A DNA stretch of 51,333 nucleotides, from contig CAJTVY010000022.1 of NCBI GenBank assembly GCA_910579925.1, positions 1-51,333 of the forward strand. Direction: 5' to 3'. Shown here one piece after another: positions 9,913 through 19,573 of the stretch. How positions within the stretch are numbered: position 1 is the stretch's first letter; the number at the start of each line of letters is the position of its first letter. Position numbers and translations under genes: made by a program. Under the pieces are notes generated by a model, which saw nothing but the letters and a program-made list of their open reading frames with translations, was not told where the DNA came from and ran no database searches. The stretch is from an uncultured Dorea sp. GTDB lineage: Bacteria > Bacillota > Clostridia > Lachnospirales > Lachnospiraceae.

Positions 9913-11250
9913 CTACCTCTGTCCCCGCAGCATTTCGATCATCTTCTTCGGGCTCGGCGGATTCCCTTTATAAAGAGACATCATCTGATACAGTTTTCCC
10001 GCCAGCACCGTAATCAGCGCCGCCGTCAGAACCACAATTCCAAGGGATCCCAAAGCCTCCGGAATACTCAAGGCCCCAAGCAAGATCTTTGTGGGCGCAA
10101 CCAGAATCGCCGTAAACGGCATCCACACCTGCCATGTTACCGCATCCCACGGCACATCCGCACCTGTCCCGCCGGCAAACATAGTGGTAAAGAAACTCAC
10201 GATCAGCACCAGCACAAACAACATATTCGTACTGGACAGATCCTCCGGCTTCTCCGCAAGAGCCCCTCCCACTGCCGCCAGAGAACAGTAAAGCAAAAGC
10301 CCTGCCGCCAGCATAAGAAGGGCAAGAATCACACCGGAAACCGTAAACATCCCCGTAAATTCACCAAACGTTTCTACCAGTTGAATCAGCGCCATATTCG
10401 TCTGCGGATTCACCATCTTTGTAAAATGGATACCAAGAGCGAACCCGCCGAACAGCCCGCCGATCCATACGAAAATCTGCAGGATTCCGCTTGCAGCCGT
10501 AGCAAAAACTTTCCCTAACAGCATGGCCCCCGGCTTCACGGACACCAGAAACAGATCCATCAGTTTTGACGTCTTTTCCATAATCGTATTATTGGCCGTT
10601 CCCTGTCCATATGCAAGAATCATAAAATACAGAATCATGATGTTCAGATACGGAAGCAAATTACCCAATACTCCTTTGGCCGCCGCATATTCGTCAGTCT
10701 CATCCTCAGGAATTCCGCTGTCCCGCACCAGAGTCTCAATCGGCATCGTCATCTCCGCAATCTGCGCTTCCTCAAGATCCGATTTCTGAATCAGAATATA
10801 ACGGAAATAAGTGGAAAGAAACGCCTCATACGCATTCACGTCCTTCTTACCAAGTTCCGTTTCATCGGGAAGCAGGACGTCAAGCCGATAACTCCCCTCC
10901 TGCCAGTCCGTCACAAGCAGGGCCGAATAATTATCCTTTTCCGCCTTCTTCGCCGCTTCCTCAACACTTTCTTCCATCACATACTCGACATTTGCGAACC
11001 GATCAGGATCCACACTGTTCAGAACCCCGTAATCCGTTTCCCCGGCTGTCCTTGCACTCTTGTCAACCACATAGACTCTGTCAATCTTACTCACATACGT
11101 CTCGTCATCTTTAAAATACTCCATTGCCGGCATAATGGCCGCAGGAAGCAGAATACAGAGCAGGGCTATAAGAAGCGTTACATTCCGATACCCTTTCTGT
11201 TTGATGTGCTGGACAAACGTAAAAGTAAAAATCTTTCCAAGCCCTTTCAT
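9913..11250 (-). CDS. ABC-2 type transporter permease (NatB-like), second subunit
   Basis: This 445-aa membrane protein has one N-terminal membrane helix (about 20-40), a large extracytoplasmic domain of about 150 residues, and a cluster of five or six C-terminal helices starting at YLNIMILYFMILAYG. This is the plan of NatB/YhaP-type ABC-2 permeases. It probably pairs with the preceding permease and the shared ATPase to export an ion, drug or peptide; the substrate is unknown. The ATG at 11250 is chosen because GGAGGTG lies seven bases upstream, and it overlaps the upstream permease stop as ATGA, which implies translational coupling. A longer in-frame start at 11298 lies inside the upstream gene. 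Confidence 0.85.
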   Translation of the reverse strand: MKGLGKIFTFTFVQHIKQKGYRNVTLLIALLCILLPAAIMPAMEYFKDDETYVSKIDRVYVVDKSARTAGETDYGVLNSVDPDRFANVEYVMEESVEEAAKKAEKDNYSALLVTDWQEGSYRLDVLLPDETELGKKDVNAYEAFLSTYFRYILIQKSDLEEAQIAEMTMPIETLVRDSGIPEDETDEYAAAKGVLGNLLPYLNIMILYFMILAYGQGTANNTIMEKTSKLMDLFLVSVKPGAMLLGKVFATAASGILQIFVWIGGLFGGFALGIHFTKMVNPQTNMALIQLVETFGEFTGMFTVSGVILALLMLAAGLLLYCSLAAVGGALAEKPEDLSSTNMLFVLVLIVSFFTTMFAGGTGADVPWDAVTWQVWMPFTAILVAPTKILLGALSIPEALGSLGIVVLTAALITVLAGKLYQMMSLYKGNPPSPKKMIEMLRGQR

Positions 11251-12623
11251 CTGTGCTCCACCTCCTTTGCACCGCTTTGACGAAACATCGTAATCCACCC
11301 GCCAAGCTTCATACGGCTTCCCCGGTACATCATCAATGCGCGGTAAATCCTTGCACAGACATAAGCAATCAGCAGGATTACCACAATCTGAATCAGCCAG
11401 GAAAATGCCAGCATCCCGATTCCGATATCCCCTACAAGATAGCGTACCGGCGCACAGAACATAGAGGCAACCGGAAACAGCGTCACCACATACGTTAGTA
11501 CCGGATTGTCGCCAAATCCAACCGTCATGGTCGCCACCATGTACCCTGCCATTACCAGCAGAACAACCGCAAGGTTCGCCGGTTCCACATCCTCAGTAGT
11601 CGAACATCCGGTTCCAATCAGCCCGCTGATCAGCGAGACCTGCAGATAGCCAAGCAGCAGAGAGATCACCAGAATCAGAACCGTAACCGGCGAAATCTGT
11701 AATATCTCCGAAGAAATACCTGCCGCCTCAATCTGCTGCCTCACCACAGACGTGTCTGCAAACCGTCCGGTAATCACATAAGAGATTCCCATGACCGCCA
11801 CAAGACTTGCAATCAGTCCAAATACATACGTCATCACGGCAAGAATCTTTCCCACCAGCATTGCAAGAGGGCTCACACTGACCATCAGAAGTTCTGCAAG
11901 CTTGGATGCCTTCTCTTCGATTACCTTCTGGATAATGAAAGAAGCGGCAAAAGAACACAGGATTAAAAGCGCTACAGAATAAATCATCTGCACTCCAAAC
12001 CGTGCGCTAAAATGATCGTCTTCCTCCTCCAGATATTCCGAAACACTCTGTACATTCGTCGTATACGGATCCGTCAGCGCCGCAATCTGCTCTGACTCTG
12101 CCTCTTGCTGGACAATACGCGCTTCATCAAGAAGGCCGGAAAGTGCGCCCACGCAGGAATCCAGATCTCCATCTGAGAAATCCCGCTCTTCCAGGGTATA
12201 AGCCCCAACCGTAAAACACATCTTTTCTATGTCTTTCTGAAGATGTACATATGCTTCTTTCGACTGAATCATCGAAGCATATGTATCTTCCGACAACGAT
12301 GTATCCATCAGATTCGTATCTACAAACTCTGTATGCGCAAACATTTCATTTGTAAGCGGAATATTTTCAAGATCCAGATCGTATCCCGTATCATTCTGGA
12401 CATACATCGCCGTGATTCCTACAGCTTCAGCCCCATTTTCGCCTTCCTCAGAAGACGCTGCGTTCTTCCCGCCCATCACCAGCGTCATAACCGGAATACT
12501 GGCGGCCGCTATCAGGAAAAAGATCAGCATGGTAATGATATTCGCCTTTCCTTTCAGCATCTGGGAAAGCGTAAAACGGTATACACTCCCGGTTCCGTTA
12601 AAGTCGTTTCTGCTAATCTTCAT
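11247..12623 (-). CDS. ABC-2 type transporter permease (NatB-like), first subunit
   Basis: This permease of about 458 aa has an N-terminal membrane helix (IITMLIFFLIAAASIPVMTLV), an extracytoplasmic domain rich in acidic residues, and five or six C-terminal helices from FGVQMIYSVALLILCSFAAS onward. The segment EEKASKLAELLMVSVSPLAMLVGK is the conserved cytoplasmic coupling region of the family and recurs in its partner as EKTSKLMDLFLVSVKPGAMLLGK. So the two permeases are paralogues that likely form a heterodimer. The start is one of GTG 12632, ATG 12629 or ATG 12623. The last has the best distance from GTAGGTG. All overlap the end of the ATPase gene. Confidence 0.85.
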   Translation of the reverse strand: MKISRNDFNGTGSVYRFTLSQMLKGKANIITMLIFFLIAAASIPVMTLVMGGKNAASSEEGENGAEAVGITAMYVQNDTGYDLDLENIPLTNEMFAHTEFVDTNLMDTSLSEDTYASMIQSKEAYVHLQKDIEKMCFTVGAYTLEERDFSDGDLDSCVGALSGLLDEARIVQQEAESEQIAALTDPYTTNVQSVSEYLEEEDDHFSARFGVQMIYSVALLILCSFAASFIIQKVIEEKASKLAELLMVSVSPLAMLVGKILAVMTYVFGLIASLVAVMGISYVITGRFADTSVVRQQIEAAGISSEILQISPVTVLILVISLLLGYLQVSLISGLIGTGCSTTEDVEPANLAVVLLVMAGYMVATMTVGFGDNPVLTYVVTLFPVASMFCAPVRYLVGDIGIGMLAFSWLIQIVVILLIAYVCARIYRALMMYRGSRMKLGGWITMFRQSGAKEVEHR

Positions 12624-13578
12624 GTGCATCACCTACTTTCTCCACAAAAATCTCATGGAGAGACGGTTCGCGAAGACTGAATGTAACCACAGTAATCCCT
12701 TTCTCAATCAGAAGCTTCAGAAATACATTGGCCTGCTCATCCCCGGACACCTTGATCTGATATTCGCTTTCTTTCGCTGAGACCAGCTTAAGCCCTGCCT
12801 CCTGAATCAGTTCCGTTACATCCGTCTCCGTCTTAAGCTCCAGATTAATACGGCCATAACTCTTCTTAATCTCATTCAGACGTCCCTTAAGAACCGTCTT
12901 AGAACGGTTCAGAATAATAATGTCCGTACAGAATTCCTCTACGGTAGCCATCTGATGGCTGGACATGATGAGATATTTTCCCTTGGCAATCTCCTCCCGG
13001 ATGATACCCTTGAACAAATCCGAATTCACCGGATCCAGACCGGAAAGAGGCTCATCTAAAATCAGCAGATCCGGGTCTGGCAAAAGCGCTGTCATGAACT
13101 GGATCTTCTGCTGATTTCCCTTTGAAAGCTGATCGGCTTTCTTCGGGGCCTGTGCCTTTGTACGTCCGCGCTTCTTCTTTCCATCCTCTGTCTTAGGAGC
13201 CTGAGGATAGAGATATTCTTCGACCTCAAGCCGTTCGGCCCAGTAGCGGATCCGTTTCTTCGCCTCCGCCTTCGCAATCCCGCGAAGTCCTGCAAAATAA
13301 ATCAACTGATCCATCAGCGTATACTTGGGGTACAGCCCCCGCTCCTCTGCGAGATAGCCTACATTGCAGGTGGCCGTGTCAAGGGGTGCGCCGTTCCAGA
13401 GCACCTCCCCGCTGTCCCTTGAAAGCATATTCAGCATCATACGGATTGACGTGGTTTTTCCCGCTCCGTTTGTTCCAAGCAGTGCAAATACGCCCGGATT
13501 TTTCATCTCGAAGCTTAAGTTCTCCACTACTGTTTTCTCTCCGTATTTCTTTGACAAATTTTTCACTTCTAAACTCAT
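12613..13578 (-). CDS. ABC transporter ATP-binding protein (NatA-like)
   Basis: This 321-aa ATPase powers the two downstream ABC-2 permeases. Walker A is GTNGAGKT (35-42), the signature is LSKGNQQ, and Walker B is LLILDEPLSGLDP followed by a switch histidine in MSSHQM. The C-terminal 80 residues are the regulatory tail seen in NatA-type ATPases. A lysine-rich stretch of about 25 residues (near APKTEDGKKKRGRTK) lies just before the signature and looks like an insertion. The ATG at 13578 follows GGGAG at a good distance. Further in-frame codons upstream lack a ribosome binding site. It is the first gene of the three-gene exporter operon. Confidence 0.92.
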   Translation of the reverse strand: MSLEVKNLSKKYGEKTVVENLSFEMKNPGVFALLGTNGAGKTTSIRMMLNMLSRDSGEVLWNGAPLDTATCNVGYLAEERGLYPKYTLMDQLIYFAGLRGIAKAEAKKRIRYWAERLEVEEYLYPQAPKTEDGKKKRGRTKAQAPKKADQLSKGNQQKIQFMTALLPDPDLLILDEPLSGLDPVNSDLFKGIIREEIAKGKYLIMSSHQMATVEEFCTDIIILNRSKTVLKGRLNEIKKSYGRINLELKTETDVTELIQEAGLKLVSAKESEYQIKVSGDEQANVFLKLLIEKGITVVTFSLREPSLHEIFVEKVGDAHED

Positions 13579-13685
13579 CTGCTTTTCTCCCTTCTTTGCT
13601 GACATCAGTATAGCATATTTCAGGAAATTTTGCTTCGTTTTTGCGTGAAGCGTTCTATTTCCGTCTTTAATGGAAACCGAATCTC

Positions 13686-14345
13686 TTAATAGATCATTCC
13701 AAACGTCGGAAGCAGCAGCAGAATACTCAATCCCCACATCACGATTGCCGCAATGATCCCAATGATACAAAGAATCTTACCTGCTTTCGCCTGCCCTGCC
13801 TTTCGGGAACCGGCGCCCATCCTCGCTCGGGAGAATCCAAGGCACGCCAGTAAAATACTTACGATCGGCACCAGAAATGCAAAAACAATACTTAAGATTC
13901 CGAATACAAGGCCCATTGTGGCCGCCCCGGAATTATCCACCGTATGTACCGGAACGACATTCTGATAAGGCTGTCCCGGATTCCCCGGCATTCCTCCCTG
14001 GCCTGCCGCCATCCCCTGCTCCATCGGAAGCGGCTGTTTAAGGGCTTCAAACAACTGCTCAAGACTCTCCCTGTAAGGCTTCTTCTGCAGAGTCCCTACA
14101 AAGCCGTCCAGATTCCACTCCCCGCCGAACGTCCCCTTCATCCAGGCCTCCAGATGGAAAACGCCGTTGTTATAATACCATTTCAGATATTTATACCCTT
14201 CCATCATCGCATCCCCGGTACGGTAAGCCGGCTCTCCCTTCCAGTCCGCCATAACGAAGCTATTCTTCCTCAGATAATCATTCATTATAAACTGCACAAA
14301 ACCCTCCGGCTTATTCAGCGTCAGTTCCTTCACATATCTTGCCAT
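13686..14345 (-). CDS. Small membrane protein, DUF4190-like C-terminus, last gene after jetC
   Basis: This 219-aa protein has an N-terminal soluble domain of about 105 residues (ARYVKELTLNKPEGF to about LFEALKQ), a Gly/Pro/Gln-rich linker, and two membrane helices (MGLVFGILSIVFAFLVPIVSILLACLGF and ILCIIGIIAAIVMWGLSILLLL) separated by a basic loop. The C-terminal half resembles DUF4190 proteins; the N-terminal domain I do not recognise by function. The ATG at 14345 follows AAGGAG by eight bases, and only 12 bp separate it from the jetC stop, so it is probably cotranscribed with the Wadjet genes. Whether it takes part in defence is unknown. Confidence 0.75.
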   Translation of the reverse strand: MARYVKELTLNKPEGFVQFIMNDYLRKNSFVMADWKGEPAYRTGDAMMEGYKYLKWYYNNGVFHLEAWMKGTFGGEWNLDGFVGTLQKKPYRESLEQLFEALKQPLPMEQGMAAGQGGMPGNPGQPYQNVVPVHTVDNSGAATMGLVFGILSIVFAFLVPIVSILLACLGFSRARMGAGSRKAGQAKAGKILCIIGIIAAIVMWGLSILLLLPTFGMIY

Positions 14346-14357
14346 CTTTTCCACTCC

Positions 14358-17300
14358 TTACATAAATAGTTTATACTGTTCCATCACTTCAATCTGAGAC
14401 ACGATCATCGTCTCCGGCTCGTTTCCCCGCAGATGATCCGCTTTCAGATACTGCATGCCATTCCGAAGACTTGCAGCAATCAGATTCAACACGTATATAT
14501 TATCAAACCTGTTATAAATAGACTCCCCGCCAAGCCCGGTCAGGCAGACAAGCTGAGTATTCGTCTTCTTCGCCACGTCCATCAGGGGCTTGAGCAGATG
14601 CGACGCATTGGTCTGTGCGAACGGGTTATCCATCAGCAGCACCTTCCCCTCATTCCGGTCGGCAAACAGATCCGTATCATCCTTACGCATATAGTAGAGA
14701 AGGCTCGACAGAATGACAAACGCCGACAGAAATCCTTCTCCCCCTGAGTTTCTTGCCACTTCGGCCCAGGTAATGGGGTATTCCCGCTGGGCCTCAATCT
14801 TATAGAGGCGGATCTGCACGTTTCCGATTCCCACCACCGTATCATACAGATTCCTCGTGGTAATCTGTGTACCGAAATACTCCTGCGCATTTTCATTCTG
14901 CTCAAATAAACGCAGCCCTTTCTGTGTAACCTGGTCAATCAGATCCTTTAGATGAAGCTGATATAAATTCTCATTCTCTTCCCACAAAGGAAGCTGAATC
15001 TTTAACATCTTGACCGGCCTCTCCCGGATAGTAATGGTAGAATTATGGTCAATCCTGCCCAGATTCTGATGGACTTCCCGCACATAGTCCTCCATCAGTT
15101 CCACAATCTTATTCTTTTCCTTCTCCACCAGAGAAATATCAACCTCCAGCTTCTCCATCAGACTGTCGTAGGACTGGATCGTTGTATCAAGCTGCTTCAG
15201 TACCGCCGCCGCATCCTGGGCGAGTTCCAGCATAGCCTCTAAAGGTTTCTTATAGAAATCCTCCTGAAACGGTTCTAACCGTACCACCTGATTCAAAAGC
15301 CTGGTCAGCTTTTCTCTTGCTTCCTGGCAGTCCCTCAGCTTCTGGTTATAATCCCGGATAAGAATACCTTTAAAATTCCGCAGACTCCTTGCGTCCATCT
15401 CCTCAAAGCTCTTCTCCCACTGCACGTCTTCTCCCAGTGGAAATGCGCTGTATTCCGCAAGCGCCGTCAGATTCTCATCATAACTGCGAAGTTGTTCTCT
15501 TTTAAGCTCTGCCTGCTTTCCCGCTTCCTTCTCCTGGTATCGGAGCTGATTCTTTCTCGCCTCAAAATCCTGGTTCTGGATTGCCTCTTTGGGCAGCGGC
15601 TCCTGCTCCTCACACGCCTTTCTCATCTGCTCCAGACGTTCACTTTTCTGCTGATTTACCACCGCAATCTGCTTATCTTCCTCATTCCAGAGCCTTTGTT
15701 TCACAGCGATCTTCCGCTTCCGGTCTTCTGCCAGAATCTCCTGATGCGACTCCTCCTCGCGGCTATAATGAATCTTCAGATATTCTTCTTCCACAAGCCC
15801 GTGTTTTTTCTGCAGATGCAAAAGTTCCTCCACCGACTCCTGGTATCGGTTCCCTGCCCGCTGCTCCTGCTCCTCAAGTTCCTGGATCTCCTGGGACACA
15901 CGGGAGGAGATTGCGGCATACCTTGCCTCCATCTCCTTAATGTCGGCTCCTGCCTCGCTTTTCCTTTCTCTTTCCACAGCTCTTCCATTCTCTGTCCCAT
16001 CCTTAAGATTCGCCGGCGGTTCTGCCTTTTCATAACCCTGATACTTCTGTCCCTCCCGGCGAATCTCCTCTTCTTCCCTGGCCAGGCTGTTCCGTTCAAT
16101 CTCTCCCGCTTTCTGCCTTTCCGTAAGCTTTTCCTGCTGATTCCTGGCCAGCTTCTGCTTCTCAGCCAGCTTCTGCGACTCCTTCTTACAAAGCTCCATC
16201 TCTCTTAAACTCTGCTCATAACCCTCATACTCCTTACAGAGTCCTGCAAAATCCTCAAGCCTTCTCTGCTGATACGCCACATCCTGCTCTGCCTTATGGA
16301 TATCCTTTTCCAGTCGCTTCATCTCATTCTTAAGGCTTACCAGGTCCTCAGAATTGGTTCCGCTCTCCTTTTCCAGCATCTCAAGCTGCTCCGAAAGTCT
16401 GGCAGTCTCCTTTGCGTTCGCTTCCCACTTCTCCTTGCTGACCTCCTGGTTACGAATCCGTTCCTGGCGTTCAAAATACTCCGTATACTCTGCCTGCCGG
16501 ACCCCGATCGCTTCCTTTTTCTTCTGAATCTGCTTTTCCTTCTCCTGCACCAGAAGTTTTAGTTTCTCTTCATTTAACAGATTCTCATTGAACCACACAT
16601 AGAAGCTGACCCCTTCTAACCGGATAATCCCGCTCCTGCGTTCCTCCCTGCTCTTCTCCAGCATTTCCCTGGCCACAATCGGAATGGGAAATGAAGTATA
16701 GATGCTCCCCGCATTCTGAGACAGCTTCTGAACCTCTGCCGAAGACAGAATCAGCGCATAAGGCAGAAAGGGATGACTGCGCACCAGTTCCAGATTCTCC
16801 TTCTCAGAATAGCCGTTCTTCGCCAGCCACTCCATGCCATAGACCACATGAATCCCGAGATTCACCAGTTCCTGTTCCAGATCCTCCGGCAGTTCCAGCG
16901 CCTTGCCCTGGGTCAGCCGCTGATACTCCTTCTGCAAAATGTCCTCTTCCTTCTCAAGATTCCTCCGCAGCCCCGCAATTTCCAGCAGCTTTCTCTCGGA
17001 CGCTTGCAGAATCTTTTCATGGTCAAAAAGTACCGTTTCCTCGAGATTCAGGTAGCGCAGCACAACCTTCCTGGCTTCCAGTTCCTTCTCATATCCCTGC
17101 CGCACTTCTTCCTGGCGCTTTCGTTCCATCTTTCCCTGAATCTGCTTCGAATTCAGATCCTGAGCCTTGCGCTCAAGGCTCAGGCGCTTCTCATTCGCCT
17201 GTTCCTGCTGTTTCTTAAGACCCAGACATGACCTTACGGCAGTTTCCATCTCCTTCTCATAAGACGACCGGCAGACTTCCAGCATTCCCGGCTCGTAGAC

Positions 17301-18815
17301 CCCGAGAATATTCCGAACAAGCTCCGCCCCATAACGCTGGTTATAGGCCTCCTCTGACCGGTCATAAGATGCCGCCGTACTCTTAAGCGCGCCAGCCTGC
17401 GCCGCATTCTTTATCAGACTCTCCGCCAGTTCTGTAAGCCTTCCCTCGACCTTAGCCAGTTGTTCCGACAGATTCGCCGCTTCTTCCTCATTCTCCCGGA
17501 CTTTTGCCTTATTTTCCTTCAGAAGCCTTTCGAAATAACGTCTCAGCGTATACCCCAGATAATTTCTCTCTGGTTCCAGATCCTCTTCCCGCTGCCTGGA
17601 CACAAGAAGCTTCTGACGAATCAGCTTAAGTTCCTCCTGCGCCCGCTCCATGGTTCGCCTTTGTTTCGCACAGGTCAGAAGGTTTAACGTTCTTAAAATC
17701 TTCGCTTCCTCTTGTTCCAGATCCTCCTTCTCAATCTCAATCATATCCCTGTTACTCAGATGAAACCTGAGTTCCTCCTCCAGTCTATGAATCTCACTGG
17801 ACAGCCTCTCATATTCCACTCGTGAAATCTGCTCCCGTATAGCCTCCATCTTCTCAAGAATGCCCTGGCACTCTTCTTTTGTCCCGTCATGCAGCCGGTT
17901 CAGTTCCGCAATAAAATGTGCGATCAGATTCTCCTGCCGCCCCACCCGTCCACTTTCCGCCTGGTATCCTTTTGCCATCTCCCGGATCTTTTCTGCCTCT
18001 TCCTTAAATGCACGAATGATATCCCGCCGCTTGATCTTCGTCTGGTTATCCTTATACTGCCCTACATATTTCTCCAGAATCGTCTGAAATTCCTTCATAC
18101 GGTTCCGTTCCTTATTCAGCTTGCTCTCCACAGCGTCCAGAAACCATTTCTCTACCAGTCCTTTCTCATCCCGGCAGTCTGCAAACAGATCCGAAAGCCC
18201 CGATTCCTTCAGATTCACTTTCTTAATGATTGTCTCCCACTCCTTATAGTGAATCTGATACTCTGTCAGTTTCTCAAAATACTGCCTGGACTGGGCCGGA
18301 TTCATCATATCATAATAGAAGAAATTCGCAGACCGATCCTTTTTATAAGACTCAAACATCTGCCTGCACGCCGCAAAATTCTTAAGTACGATCTCCTTCT
18401 TCCCCTTCTCTACCACCGGAAGATGGTGGATATCCTGGATGCACGGCTTACGGTACTCGCAGATAAGATTGACCATCTCAAGGCTTTCAGCGCTTCCCTC
18501 GCCCACATCCTGGCTTCTTCTTACCATCATTCCCGTAAGCACATATCCTGCTTTGCCGTCCAATACCCATTCCACCAGGATAAAGGAAGGTTTGTTCGTA
18601 GTAAAGTAACTCTCGAAAAGACGGTCTTTCGCATCCCTGTACCGCTTATGCACAAAAAGCGCCGTCACCATCTGTACCAGCACCGACTTGCCTCCGCCAT
18701 TTCTGAGGGACAGCAAGGTACTCTCGCCATTCAGATGAAAACATTCGTCACTGATACGGATGGCATTGTTATTATAGTTCACATTAATCAGCCTAATAGC
18801 ATTAATCTTACTCAT
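14358..18815 (-). CDS. jetC: Wadjet JetC, SMC/MukB-like ATPase
   Basis: This 1485-aa SMC-like protein is the motor of the Wadjet anti-plasmid complex (family knowledge: JetABC form an SMC-kleisin-KITE loop extruder). The N-terminal head carries the P-loop RNGGGKS at 38-44. The central ~1000 residues are long Glu/Lys/Gln-rich coiled coils broken by a hinge-like segment near 650-760. The C-terminal head has an ABC-type signature NSGGEGF and the Walker-B-like LLMDNPF at about 1393-1399, where the usual catalytic Glu is Asn (N1397). The first Gly of the P-loop is also replaced, and both features may be normal for this Wadjet subtype. The gene overlaps the end of jetB by 8 bp, giving translational coupling. 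Confidence 0.9.
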   Translation of the reverse strand: MSKINAIRLINVNYNNNAIRISDECFHLNGESTLLSLRNGGGKSVLVQMVTALFVHKRYRDAKDRLFESYFTTNKPSFILVEWVLDGKAGYVLTGMMVRRSQDVGEGSAESLEMVNLICEYRKPCIQDIHHLPVVEKGKKEIVLKNFAACRQMFESYKKDRSANFFYYDMMNPAQSRQYFEKLTEYQIHYKEWETIIKKVNLKESGLSDLFADCRDEKGLVEKWFLDAVESKLNKERNRMKEFQTILEKYVGQYKDNQTKIKRRDIIRAFKEEAEKIREMAKGYQAESGRVGRQENLIAHFIAELNRLHDGTKEECQGILEKMEAIREQISRVEYERLSSEIHRLEEELRFHLSNRDMIEIEKEDLEQEEAKILRTLNLLTCAKQRRTMERAQEELKLIRQKLLVSRQREEDLEPERNYLGYTLRRYFERLLKENKAKVRENEEEAANLSEQLAKVEGRLTELAESLIKNAAQAGALKSTAASYDRSEEAYNQRYGAELVRNILGVYEPGMLEVCRSSYEKEMETAVRSCLGLKKQQEQANEKRLSLERKAQDLNSKQIQGKMERKRQEEVRQGYEKELEARKVVLRYLNLEETVLFDHEKILQASERKLLEIAGLRRNLEKEEDILQKEYQRLTQGKALELPEDLEQELVNLGIHVVYGMEWLAKNGYSEKENLELVRSHPFLPYALILSSAEVQKLSQNAGSIYTSFPIPIVAREMLEKSREERRSGIIRLEGVSFYVWFNENLLNEEKLKLLVQEKEKQIQKKKEAIGVRQAEYTEYFERQERIRNQEVSKEKWEANAKETARLSEQLEMLEKESGTNSEDLVSLKNEMKRLEKDIHKAEQDVAYQQRRLEDFAGLCKEYEGYEQSLREMELCKKESQKLAEKQKLARNQQEKLTERQKAGEIERNSLAREEEEIRREGQKYQGYEKAEPPANLKDGTENGRAVERERKSEAGADIKEMEARYAAISSRVSQEIQELEEQEQRAGNRYQESVEELLHLQKKHGLVEEEYLKIHYSREEESHQEILAEDRKRKIAVKQRLWNEEDKQIAVVNQQKSERLEQMRKACEEQEPLPKEAIQNQDFEARKNQLRYQEKEAGKQAELKREQLRSYDENLTALAEYSAFPLGEDVQWEKSFEEMDARSLRNFKGILIRDYNQKLRDCQEAREKLTRLLNQVVRLEPFQEDFYKKPLEAMLELAQDAAAVLKQLDTTIQSYDSLMEKLEVDISLVEKEKNKIVELMEDYVREVHQNLGRIDHNSTITIRERPVKMLKIQLPLWEENENLYQLHLKDLIDQVTQKGLRLFEQNENAQEYFGTQITTRNLYDTVVGIGNVQIRLYKIEAQREYPITWAEVARNSGGEGFLSAFVILSSLLYYMRKDDTDLFADRNEGKVLLMDNPFAQTNASHLLKPLMDVAKKTNTQLVCLTGLGGESIYNRFDNIYVLNLIAASLRNGMQYLKADHLRGNEPETMIVSQIEVMEQYKLFM

Positions 18816-19524
18816 CTTCCGTCACCCCCAGAACCTTAAGCACTCTATGATAATTGTTCTGATTCAGCAGATTCCAGTCCATGAAATTATCCAGCTTCTT
18901 CGTCGTCTTAATCATCTCATCCGCTTCCACATACTCAAGCAGCCCCTGCTTCTGCAGAAATGTCAGGATCGAATGCAAAAAACCCTCCTTCGTAGTCTTT
19001 GCCCGGGATCCCTTATCATCCGAACGCAGAGCTTCATACGCCTCCAGCATATTAGAAAACGCAATTCCAGACCGTTCTTCCTCCTCTTCATCCATGCTCT
19101 CGGCCCCTTCCTTCAGACGGCTGGAAATACAGTTCTGCAGTTCTCCCACCCGCATATATTCCCGCGCTTTACTGCTGCTGCCCTGCCCGTCAAAGAACTC
19201 CACCAATAGCGTCAGCACCACGAACTGAGAAAGATAATAGTCCTTATCCGTCCCGGAGGATTTACAGAGCGCCGCCTTAAGCTGCGCCTTGGAAAAACCA
19301 AGGAAATTATTTTCCTCCCTCGGGATAAGATAGATCACGTTTCCATACCGCTCAATCCTGCTTCTGGCAATGTCTCCCTGAGACTTCACCAGGTTCTGTA
19401 TCACCTCCCGCTCCGTGTACGCCCTGTAAAGCTGCATCTCCTCCTCTTCCCGAAGTTCATGGTGTTCCAGAAGATAATAGAAGATCTCCTGACTTGTCTG
19501 GACCTCGTCTAATTCATAAGCCAT
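18808..19524 (-). CDS. jetB: Wadjet JetB, MukE/KITE-like subunit
   Basis: This 238-aa soluble protein sits between jetA and jetC and is assigned mainly by that position, size and charge. JetB proteins are MukE-like winged-helix subunits that bind the JetA kleisin. I recall the family name DUF6063 for this version but did not check it. The sequence has helical segments at both ends (QEIFYYLLEHHELREEEEMQLYRAY and FLQKQGLLEYVEADEMIKTTKK) and an acidic loop MDEEEEERSG near residue 150. The ATG follows AAAGGAG at nine bases. The last codons overlap the start of jetC. There is no signal peptide or membrane helix. Confidence 0.78.
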   Translation of the reverse strand: MAYELDEVQTSQEIFYYLLEHHELREEEEMQLYRAYTEREVIQNLVKSQGDIARSRIERYGNVIYLIPREENNFLGFSKAQLKAALCKSSGTDKDYYLSQFVVLTLLVEFFDGQGSSSKAREYMRVGELQNCISSRLKEGAESMDEEEEERSGIAFSNMLEAYEALRSDDKGSRAKTTKEGFLHSILTFLQKQGLLEYVEADEMIKTTKKLDNFMDWNLLNQNNYHRVLKVLGVTEDE

Positions 19525-19573
19525 CCGCTTTTACTCCTTTTCTGTTAATATCTCGTCAGACAAAGGGTGCGCA

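Noticed and set aside
17889..18839. A 316-codon open frame on the plus strand
   Set aside because: It is antisense to jetC, with a biased Leu/His/Phe composition and no start signal.
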